Below are positions 9,709-21,700 of a stretch of DNA of 64,000 nt, piece by piece (the first letter of the stretch is position 1; each line of letters begins with the position of its first letter). The DNA is taken from NCBI GenBank assembly GCA_029168955.1, contig JAPDOI010000038.1, forward strand, positions 461,001 through 525,000, given 5' to 3'. The translations under genes were made by a program, and so were the position numbers. The DNA is from Aplectana chamaeleonis (taxonomy: Eukaryota; Nematoda; Chromadorea; Rhabditida; Cosmocercidae). The notes below the pieces were generated by a model. It searched no databases. It was not told the DNA's origin and saw only the letters and a program-made list of their open reading frames with translations.

Positions 9709-12700
9709 GTGAGTACCACTGTTACATGCATCTAGATTATGAGGAACTAAATTCAGTTCGAGCTCACTAAAATGCGATGATCTTGAACAGGTTTCCTATG
9801 ACCTACTGCGAGATACTAGTAAGCCTACAAGTTTGGCTAGGTTTACCTGACTAATGATTTTTTCCCAACTATATTTGTTTGATGAGAGCTTCGATTTGGG
9901 GAGAGACGCAATAAAAAAAATTCTCTTGTGATTTAGGCTCAACTGAAGCACCGCGCTCAAAAAGGTCAATGGGGGGAACGACGACAAAACAGGGCGAATT
10001 ACCTTGGATGGTTTTATTGCAGGCTAAGGAAGGTAAGACGCCTGTTTTCGAGAATTTACTTCCATATAGCGACAAAACAGTTCTCAAGGTTCAGCTAGCA
10101 TACTCCTCCGCAACAAGTGAGTTTCCTCGCACGAAATAATGGTGGTCGGTTCATTAATAAGGAAGTGTACAAGCGCGCATTGTCAGCATATGTTGATGAT
10201 GGCTAATGCATGACGGTGAGGGTGGTGATAATTTTTAGGTACCAGAAGCTTGCGAGGTGCCGCGGCATAGTTCAACATGGTGTCATGCCTCCACGTGTCG
10301 TTTGTCCTCCTCTTTTGCCCTTCTGGCATTTTGAATGCAGTGCTGATGTAAACAGGTTTCCTGTGGAAAATGAAGTGACACAGCAGGACGGCGCGTCATG
10401 ACTCATGCGCCTCGGTATCGAGTTGTCTTTTTTTCTTCATCAACTAGAATAGAGGTACTGATAAACCGGAAACCAGTTCTATAGACGATGTCTAGATTGT
10501 ATTTTTCTTCGAAACACCCATACAGGCATGAATGACACGCTTCGTCCATCAAATGCGTAAGACCCATATGTAGATTTCACTGTCGTAAGACCACTAACAA
10601 AAGGGTTTTTACCGTTCTCGAACCCCAAGTTCAAGATTTACAGAGTAACGCAAGAATAATAATGGTACAAGAGAGCTGCTTCTCGGAATGTCCTTCTGCA
10701 ACTCTCCCCAGAAGCTGTTATCCAATTTCTGTCAGGACCAGAGTAGTTCGCAAGTATGCGGCTACTCAGATCTGTAGTCTTCAATGTCAAGACGTTGATT
10801 AGACGGTAGAAAATGATTTCATTGAAAATGGATACACAACAAGGTATGCGCAAACGTGGAGCCCACATGCGACACCGAACGGCATTCCCTGGCAGTGTCA
10901 AGTTAATGAACGAGGTTGTGGCTGGAGAAGTAAATGTGGTTGTGAGAAACTCCTCGATATCGGTCAAGCTTCTATTTCGACAACCGACGGATCCAAAGGC
11001 GAGCGAGAGTAGACACATTCGCGCAATCTGTTATTATTGTTTCAACAGCCCAGTATACCAGCTAAAAGGAACCTCGTGAGGTTCTTTGAGGCGTACCGGA
11101 AGAAACATTTCTTTCGGATACTTAACGCAATTTCATTGAAGAGACAGAGAGATTATTATGAAGTCTAAAGACAAATAAGTGTTTAAAGCAGCAGACATTC
11201 AACATGTGACATTCAAATGTTTTTAGAGTAAGCATCAGATGTGACAAATATGGATTTTCATTCCTTATATACATCTTGCAGCATACACCGGGATAGATGG
11301 TATTACCTGTAGTGGTGCTTTGATCTCACAGAAGCACATCTTAACAGCTCGTCATTGTGTGTTAGAAGATTTGCCTGAGCTGGCTACTACTGATGCGAAA
11401 TGCAGAAAGTGGAGGAAGAATCCGTGAGTGATTGTCGACTTCACCGAAAAAAAGACATGGATCGACAGTAGTAGAAAAGGGATGGTGTCGTGAACGCAGT
11501 CTAACGCTTTCAAGTTTTTGTGCTTCGCCGCTCATCGAACACGTTTCTGAAGTGAATACTCACAAAAGAAAAAAATGTTCAATGGAATCCTTTTTCCGAT
11601 CCTGTCAGCTTGTACACTCGACTATTCTTACTTTTCAGGAGCGGACCTTCAGAGTTCGATGAAGCTATCAAGCGTTCTGCCTCCGGAAACAATATCACAG
11701 TATATCTTGGAACTACCTTGGGTGCCTCTAAAGCATACCACACACAAAGTTATGTGAGTAAATCCACTCTAATAATGTGGAAAAACGAGGTCACTGCCAA
11801 AAAACGTAGTTCTGTTAAAGGCAGTGGTCGCGATCAAATATGCTTGTTTTGTTTTTTCTCTCTAAACCCCCTTCTGGGTTTCGAGTAGTAGGACCTTTAA
11901 GAGAAAATCGCAAAAAAAAACCACTGTTTTGGGCCAAATTTGAAGCCTGAACTTTCTTGTCTCTTGATGGTGTACGAGCCCACTCCACATCATCGGCATC
12001 GATGACCTCTTATATCAAAAACATCAGCTGGCTTGAAATTGAATTTCAATCAATGAACCTTCGAATTTATGTACACATCTAGTCAAAAACATTGACTGGA
12101 GTGCTTTCTTTCATTGCTCAACTGTTTTTATTAGGTGAATTTGCATTTATTTCTTCCTCTGAATGTCGATGATTTTTGACTGCTCGGCATGAGACTGCGA
12201 TCTTTTTCGTCATCGCTGTGCACTTGTGCACGAACTGGATTCTTTGGGCCCTAGAAACTCTAATTTCAGCCCGTTTTCCACCGCGCTACCTTCATAGTTT
12301 TTCAGCTGTTTTTGATCTAAGCTGATTTTTGTAGTTTTTTCGATAACGATTTTCATCGTGACCACTGCCTTCAAACAACAGGAACATGCTGACAAAACGA
12401 GACCTATAGGAATATGTAGCGGTTAAAAAACTGGGGAAAAATATTTCTAAAAAAGTTCTGCATTCTTGAAAACCGAGTTCTTTTCTGAATAGCAAGGTAC
12501 AAACCGTTGCGTTACTTATCATTAAGAACTTTTTTGTTGCGAAAAATGGAAGTTATGTGATTTTGTATGAACCGATGAAAACAAGTGGTCAATACTTCTT
12601 ATCGGAATGAGAGCATGATGTTAGTTTCTCCTTAACAAGCAGCTGTTTCTCGCTATTCAAATCACTGAACCAAAGGAAGAACTGTCCTTGCCAAAACGAA

Positions 12701-15700
12701 TTTCCGATTTTTAGTTGCGTACAACTACTGCTGCAACGCGTATCTACTCGAAGAGTATCGCGCTTCGAGCACGGGATCTCAGCACGATTGATTTTGGCCC
12801 TAGCACGATTTTCTCCGGGCTGCATGCCGCATAAACGAATATCTTTGATTGTGGACCTAAATTTCATTTCTGTGAAGACAGAACAGAATCGAGTAATTCT
12901 AATGCCCCTTTCACACTTGCCCGACCGACGTCGGGCGACTCATTATGGAATGTGCAAAATCTATCTACCCTATCCTATCCATCTTATCTATCTTGACTTA
13001 TCAAGTTTGATAACGAGTCGTCCGACGTCGGCCGGCAAACTATGAAAGGGGCTTAAGTGTACAATACGGCCTGATAGGGTTCTATTCTGAAAAATATCCA
13101 ATTGTTCCATGAGATCTAACACAACTATTGTTTTCGCTGTTCAGGAACCCCCGCCGATAAACACTTTCAAAAAACTGCTGTTGTTTTTCTGTGTAAAAAA
13201 TAGGTATGGTTGGAGGGAAGTGTTGAACTGAAAGGGTTGTTGAATTGCAGAAACTACCGTTTTTCAGTCCGGCTTTGCCTCAGAACTAAACAATCATTTC
13301 AAAAAACAATCTGAACAATTTCGACATTGAAAATTATCATTAACACTGACCTTGGATGGGGTCGAGTCGAATATGATGGCGGTCTTCGAGAATTCGTTGC
13401 TGCTCAGAGCTTGAAGACCCGTTCATGGTCTTGGAAAGTTTTTTTGTCATCCTGAAAAAGCAGAACGTGTCATAGTGCATGGCGTGATTCTGAAAGCCAG
13501 TGACAGTGGTGGTTCTGAGTACAGCCCCTTCCAATTTCGCTGCAACTTGCTTTGATTCGTGCAGAATAGTTTTCTCTACCAATTTTTGTTCCTAAGCTAC
13601 TTTTATGGAAATACGACGAAATATGCAGGAGAAACCTGATCAGCAAAAAGGGAAGAAAAAAATGTGTATACACCTAAAGGCAGTGTTCACGATAAGAATC
13701 GTTTTTCTGCTTTTCCGCCTATCTTGAAGACGGTCCAATGCTGATTCCAATGGTGTTTTTGGAATCGTACAAGACCTTCTGGGAACGGAGTTATGGTACC
13801 TCAAAAGTTCATCTAAGGAAGCATGGTGGACAAGTTGTCCGAGGCTTATAACTTCCGTCTCTTGCAGCCGATGTATGCCAGATGACCTGAGTAAAGAGAG
13901 AAGTTTGAAATAAAGGGAAGAACGGGGCTATTGTTCGGAAACTATCGCTCATCTCACATTCTCGAGCATTCATTTATTGACGTCGGCGTGGAAAGTGCAT
14001 CTGGGGGTGACGAGCTGACGATTCTCCAACTTTGGGCCCGTAGGGGACCGTTCCGAGCTCATTTTTCTTAGTTTTTTCAACGTTAGGGTTGAGCTAGGCC
14101 CCGCAGCTGCCGATCTCCACCAAAAAAACTAACATGGTTTTTATCGTGGACACTGCCTTTAAAGCGTAATGGAAGTTTCTCCATCCAACACAGTTGCATT
14201 TCTATGTGATCACTTTTTTTAAGATTAGTTTCGTTTGCATTATATAGCGAGGTTATAGCAGTTACCTTTTCAGCCTACTGTTCTAAGCCTCCATCCGTGC
14301 AACAAGTCATCAGAGATCGATCTAGCTATAATCGAGTTACCTGAGGCTATTCCGAAGAGTGAAGCTTCGCCGATATGTTTACCAGAAAGGAAGTACCTAC
14401 AATTGCGTGCACTTTTCGCAGCCGGGTATGGAATAAGTAAGTGGAGTTCATGAAAACCTTCTGTTTCCCGTAGCTAGGAACGTTGCCTTACACTCGGAGG
14501 CAGGTTACTGCGCGAGGTGTGACACAACCCAACTTTGGTCCGACCCTCTCCCAAATTGGGCGATTTGCGCAGCTCCCCCCCCTATAAGGATATACGCATG
14601 CCCATCCTCAATCAGGGCTGTCAACATGTGAGAACGTACCGCAATATTCATAAACGCAGCTTGAAGATGAAGAGCGCTACATCAAGTGAGCTACGTGAGC
14701 GGAGTTTGTTTTTATGCCCTGAAGTGCAGCTAGGTGCAGCTTCGAGCACGTAAACTACTTTTAGAGTCTGACTATCCCGCATGTGACCTTTTACTCGAAA
14801 TTTCATTAACGCGGCTTGAGGCCGACAAGCGCTACACAAGTAGAGGTCCATGGAAAAATGTCCTTCCGGGATTGTGATGAAATATGTACAAGTATTTATC
14901 GAAAATCTAAATGGCGATATTGGCGTTGCAACAACGTGCGGGAAACCTAGACCTAGATCCAAGTAATCAATTTAGTTTTTTTTAGCTTTAGCCTGTTTAA
15001 AACGGTTTTTAACGACGCATTTTTAGGTGTGACACAATCGATTGTAACACTCCTAAAATGAGTCTTCGAGGACCGTTTTGAGCATTCCAAGAAAACTTTA
15101 AGTTCCTTGGGTTTAGGACTAGGTTTTCCGCACGCTGTAGCAATGCAGAAATCCCTATTTATTTTTTCGATAAATACTTGTAAATATTTCATAACAATCC
15201 CAGATATTTTTTATGGACCCCTACTAGTGTAGCGCACTTCGGCTTCGAGCTGCCTCTGTAAAAATTTAGGCGCGTTTTCAGATGCGGATGGCCTTATTGT
15301 GAATGTTATTTTCGTGCCTGAAACTGTGCGTAAGTGCTCTCAGGGCAATAAGCTCCGCCATAAGCGTATCGTTCAGGCCGCTCGAGCTCCCATGGCACCC
15401 ACAGCAGTGTATTGGCTAAGAGGTCATCCCGCTCCGCCAGACGCCAGCTAACGGGATGAGTGAGAGTGAGTGAAGCTCCGCCGTCTCATGTAGCGGTCTT
15501 CGGCCCGAAGCTGCGTCTGCGAAATCTTGGATCCGTTTTCACATGCGGACAGGCGTATTCTGAATTGCACCTATGTGCCCTTAGGGCGTAACAATCTTAT
15601 GCTTCAGGCGTATAGCACCTTGGAAATCGCCTAACAGGTCAGTTTCGTGGAAGACGTTGCAAGAGATATCACAGTGAACTATGCTCTTTCGAAACAGTCA

Positions 15701-18700
15701 ACTCTACATAGTTTCCCACTCTGACAAAAATTTTGATCCTTTGCGAGATCGAACCTGTGAATCGCCCAAGAGTACATTTCACAATTACGATCACGAATTT
15801 CCGGAACACCTGTGTTATTTCTGCTAAGAAAACTCCACTTGTAATGATCTCGATGAGAGCGAAAACTTAACCCACCACTGCTGCTGACATATCCAGTGGC
15901 GCTTTGGCGAAACTCTTTACCAGGCCTTGACTCCGCGTCCATATCAAGCCATGTTTTGACTGCACCTGGTCGCTGCGGCCATGCGAGGGAAATTGTTCCT
16001 TCATCATCGCGCGTAATAGAAAAACGCTCCGATTGTGATTGCTTCGTGGCAAACGTCACACATCGCTGGGTCGCGGCGACGAAAACCTATGTTTTACTGC
16101 TTCGCTGCTGGAGATGCAATTCTATATGATCGAGAATCATCGCTCCATCGTTCCCACTATGGCAGCGTTGGAGCGATTGCGAGCGAATGTCACGTTCCGT
16201 CTATTGAACGTTGACCCTTCAGTGTTTGCGAGTCGAAAAGTGTTATTGGTGACTACTAGTCATCAATTTCAATGATTGATTGAATTTCTCCGATCATCCA
16301 TGAAGCTATGCACTATGAACAAAATCGCTGCCGCTGCCAGATCACTGCAGCAGTATTTGCAAAATCGCTGCGATGAAAAACAGCAGCGATGCAGTCAAAA
16401 CATGGCTTAAGAGTCATTAACGATGGTCATGCTAATGTCGTCTTCAGTCTTGCATGCTATCTCCACCAGTGAATGGTCACCTCTTCCTGTAAGTCCCTGC
16501 CTCACTTTCACATCTCCATTTCATATCCCACCCCATTTGTTCTGCTCAGTTGTTTCGTTTACTCTTCAGTGTTTTTTCGAATCCTGTCTCATTGATCCTT
16601 TCAGTTCGATCTCCAGTACGGTTCTGACCGCTTATTGGGATCTCATTTTGCCGTCTCGGTTTGCAGTCATTTTCATACTGACGGCATACTTCTCAATACT
16701 CCTCCCACTCCTGATGGAAGCTCGTCTTGGTTTTTGGTTGGTAGTAGGTCCGAACACCCCCCCTCCGGACCTCGGCGGGTCCGACCCCCTCTCTGTGATA
16801 CATCACACCTCACGCCGAGCCCTGCTCGGAGGAGTAATTTGAATTTCTTTTCGTAGACTGTCGGCTAGTCTTTCATACAGAAAAAATCAAACTTTCTTTC
16901 ATTATCGGTGATCATGGCTCAGAGTAACAGTGTTGTGTCTCTATGGAATGACCTACATAGTTTGTGGGTATGAGCTGAGAAAAAGTCCTACAGCAGTAAA
17001 GCGCCTGTTTGTGAAGATGTGACGAGAATGATGCGTATCTGCCTAGTGTCTCGACGTAGAGACCTGACCCCACGGTTATGACGTCGCTACTGGCCACTAT
17101 CCATAGGTTAATTGAGATTTTTAGAAGCCGACAACATTTAAGTTTTCGAACAGCTGTTGGAATATCTCTCTAGTTATTGGAGAATGTGAAACGGCTTTTC
17201 AAAAACCGCAGTAGGGCTATGCGTAGCCAACTTTTTCAATTTCGTAAATCGTAATTTCTCAAACTTCTCGTAATTCGTAACTGATATTGAGCAGTAAGCG
17301 CACACATGGCCAAAACCTCATTCGATGTGGAAGCATCTCAGCACTGGAATGATGAGGTATTTCCATATTGAATGATGCTTGAGTTAGGTTTACAAAAAAC
17401 ACTGATTTTAGCAGTACTTGAAGAGATTATCGGCATACATACGTGCGCGAGACAGAAACGACCTAAAGAGGCAAATCTGAATTTCTGAGCCCTATAAATT
17501 ACTCAAGCTTCACCACTTTCTATCTACTTTGGAATACGAAAACATCAAGAATCACCGCAGTACCAAAAGCAGGTGAATGAAAGCGAAGGAAGGCATTGTA
17601 TGAAAAAAAGCGGCTCGTTAGTTTCAGCCCGGATTTTTCGAGGAAAGGATACTTGGGAATGGTGACTACTCCAGAGGGGACACACATTTGTAAAGCCGCT
17701 TCCTGACGCAAGAACCGAGGCTGCTCTCTAGATTGGTGAAGCGTTATTGTCAACGGAGTTTCACATTCTTTCCCTCAAACATCAGTTTGTTTTGGTGGAG
17801 ACAACGGTCAAGGAGGTTAAGGTTGTTTAGGATGCTAACTTGAATGTTAAAAAGAAAAGCTACCCAGGAGCCGCAGAACGGCTTAGAGAAGTGGGCGAAC
17901 CCCACTGCTATGGGCAAGCCCGGCCCCTTTTCGCCCCTCGACGTGAACAATGTTACACTTGAGATGGCGAGATGAGCGATGGTTTCAGATCAAAAGCTTC
18001 GTTCTTCCCTTCATTCTCGACTTCTCTCTATACTCAGGTCAGCTCGCATACATCGGCTGCAAAAGACAGAAGTTACAAGCCTCGGACAACTCGTCCACCA
18101 TGCTTCTCTAGCTCAATTTTTGAGGGACCATTACTCCGTTTCCAGAAGGTCTTGTACTATTCCAGAGACATTGGAATCAGAATGCGACCGCTTCCAAGAT
18201 AGGCAAAAAAACAGAGAAGGATTTTTTATCGTGAACACTGCCTTTAACGTCGTGAACACTGCCTTCATCGATGTGGAATTCCTGTCCGGTGCAAACAGTT
18301 GCAGACATCCGCTTTAGTAGACCGCAGATTGGAAGCAATCGTGCTGGTACCAAGACTAATCGAGCCAGGATCTTGTGGTGTTAGAGTGAGTCGCTCTGCA
18401 TTACATGCTGCAACAGTGGTGGTCAGCAACTGAGGACCGAATATTCGCTCCGTTATAGGTAGTAGTCTCTGCTAGTGTCTGCGTCTCTCGTTTGCATCAT
18501 GATTGCGAGAGCATTTCTTTAAGATACACAACTGTGGAGCTCGGCTCCACCGACCTGGCTCGTCTGTAGAGCTAGGAACGATTTGCGCCCAAAAATAAGT
18601 TTGAGCTGATTAGTTTGAGAACCGAAGCAGTATGTCGTACCTTGATCTCGCTATCGGCAGTTATTTTTCGGTATGACCGACCTCTTCGCTGCCGAATAGG

Positions 18701-21700
18701 CCCGGCTGTGATGGCCAGGAAGGGTTCTACTGAAAATTGAAGTCGGACGGAGTAATCATATAGTCGGAATGTGGAAGAAGTGTTGAATTTATCGATGCTC
18801 TAGACCGCCAACTTAATTTGATCTCTCCAATGCAATTTCAAGATGTGTTACGATTTTTCACTGTTCCTTGCCATTTTGGGCCGAAATTTCGTAAATCATA
18901 ATTCATAAAAAACATTGCCGAAAACACCCGTAATTCGTGAATCGTAATTCGTAATTCATAATTACGCACAGCTCTAAACTGCAGTACTTGGAATAAGTGA
19001 AAGTCGGGAGCAATTGGTAGTGGCCAACTTTTTTCAGAGCAGTTACCCTGGAGTGCGAGAAAATCCTACCTGCATAGGAGGGCGGTGGACAAGTCGGTTT
19101 GTCAAAGTTTTGAGGCTCCTTGTCGGGTACGATGGGTACGATGTCATCCAGTAGCGTAGCCAGGAGCATTAATTTTGCAAAATTCTACAAACGGACATCA
19201 AATTCATATTCAGTACCGCGATTAACCTCAGCAGAGATTTTTCGAGGTAAACCTGAGACTTAGACTAAATTACCGCATACCCCCTCCAAGCTATCGTACC
19301 CTGTCCAAATTGATAAACGAACATCATAATTGTGTATGGCGCTTCAGACAGCCCACGGAGAATCATCTATAGTTGCGCACAGTCGAAAGTCCCCTTTGCC
19401 CTCAACATTCCCCTCACCCCCCCCCGTAGGTTTGAACGAAATAAGTTGAAAACTTTGGAAACTCAACAAACATACCGTATTTCCTCTATTACAAGTACAC
19501 CTCTCATTGAAGTACACCTCCAATATAAGTACACCTTAAAGGGAAGGCTGAGTATTAGAAGTACACCCTCTATTTGAGGTACACCTGTATTAGAAGTACA
19601 TATAAAATATAGGTCTGAGTATTGGAAGTACACCCTCTATTTGAAGTACACCACTTTTTGAAGTGCAGCTCTTTTCGGAATGAACCTCAGGTAGTAGAGT
19701 AAGTGTTTGACGATACGAATGTGGCATTCGAGAAGACCAGTTTGCACGAGATCTACTTTTCAACTTTATGAGGTTTGAATATTCACAAAAAAAAACTATC
19801 GGCCACCCCTCTCTGAATCGAAGATTGCTTGTGTGGGACAACTTCCGATAAAACTTCGGCGAACTTCAAATGACCAAGACGAAACACAGAGCTGAAACTT
19901 GATACCGCTGTTATTCACGGCGAATGCACGGAGTTCATTTAGGTACTTTACAAGAATTTCGATTAAATTGGGTTCTAATCGTTCAAAGGTAACTTGATTT
20001 GGCCCAATACGCTGAGTATAACGGTCCCTGAAAAGTCAAGATTTCCCAGCGTTGTAAAGATTGGAGCATTCATGTAGAGAAATGGCTTATACGACGAGGA
20101 AATCAGGAACCAGCAATGGTAGAATTTGCTTACAGTGGGCTGTGGATGCAAAGAACTCGGCTATAGAAGAGCTTTTGTCGAGTCCCTCAAGATCCGCGCT
20201 TATTCAATCGCTCTGGACGACTCGAAAGGCGATCAGTTCCATTGTTTTTACAACTAAGGAGTCGGTTCCCATTAGTTTCTCTCTTCCTCATAAAGCAAGT
20301 GTCAACGAAAGCGATACCGAACATATGCAGTTTTTTGAAGAAATCGACTTGGGAAGGGTGTGAATAATGGTCTAGAAAACATGACAGCAGTGATTGTGTA
20401 AGCCACAACCGGATTGACCCTAAAGCTCCATCCATAGCAGACGTCCTAGCGTCAAGTGACGCTGGGTGTTTTCATCTTTAAAATTTGTCAATGATCTGAC
20501 TTCCCAGCGACCACCGCAGCCGGCCAGTCACTGACGGTGGAAGCATAGCGGCAGTAGCGGCTGCCACTGATTTTATCGATACCATCGTTCACCCCGTGCC
20601 GTCCTTGGATACGTTGCATGCGTCAGCCGTCGAGCGCCATGCGCCAGCTTTTGAGTCGCGACTGGACGCCCGCCGCTAGTCGTTGAAGCTTGCCGCTAGT
20701 TGTCTGCTATGGACGGAACCTGAGTGGCTAAGTTTTCGTGGTTGCGGTCTGAAAAATTAGTACAGACAAATTTTCGGGGTTTTACTGGAAATCTCTGCGG
20801 AACTGCGAACAGTGTACCATTGGAAGTTCACAAAAATTGCGCCGAGTATTAGGAGTACAGTCCCTATTAGAAGTACACCTCTAATAGAAGTACACCAAAA
20901 AGAGAGGGCTGGGAATTAGAAGTGCAGCCTCTATTTGAAGTACACCTCTAATAGAAGTACATATAAAATAGGGGCCTGAGTATTAGAAGTACATGTACTT
21001 CTAAAAGAGAAAATACGGTGCCTTAGAGTAGCGATCAGCACCTCAAGTAACCTTCCTGGGGAATGTTTAGGTCAAATCTGGAACACTTGCATTGAGAGTT
21101 TTCAGAACTACCTGATTAACATTAATGAACGCTGAGCCAACTGTGGGTAGAACTGAAAAGCTTGACTACTATTAGCAAGGCTAGAGAAATGTGACATTGC
21201 CCGAAATTTGCAGCGTGTTGTTTTGTATGCCTAGCACGCTTATATTAGTCCGTTCTCAGGTTTGCGGAAGATTACTGCTCATTTGAAGGGTAGAAAATTT
21301 ATAAAATGACCATCTAGTTGTTCTGCAGCAGCAAAAGTGGATTAAGAAAATTTATTATAGCCAGCCGCTGGTGAGAGTTAAGCCACCGCGCCAGCCGCAG
21401 TTTGAATTTAAATGTTTTTTCTCGAGGAAACAAGCCACAGACCTAACGATACATGTATATGGATCAATTCGGAATCCGACGCAAACGCTAGATTTCCCAG
21501 GTGCACTTTCCCTTGTTAGCAGTGGCGCGCAATAAGTTTAAACACCTTTTAATTTGCTGTATTTCCGGAGTCTTGTGTATTCTAATCAAGCACTGTTTCC
21601 CCTTCGTCATTTTCCTGGCAATAACCTATGACATTCGTTTAGAATATCAATGTTCTGAAAGTGGCCGGGTATTTGAAATATCGTACCGTAATTCTGTTCT

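Noticed and set aside
10638..11018. 126-aa minus frame similar to one at 43.3-43.8 kb
   Set aside because: The similarity follows the duplicated intron and does not preserve one reading frame across all three copies.
15679..16059. 126-aa minus frame as a gene
   Set aside because: It looks protein-like in part but has no motif, no partner exon and lies in an insertion block. Left as unresolved.
16423..16842. 139-aa hydrophobic frame as a membrane protein
   Set aside because: T-rich low-complexity translation, absent from the paralogous unit, with no splice context or family recognised.
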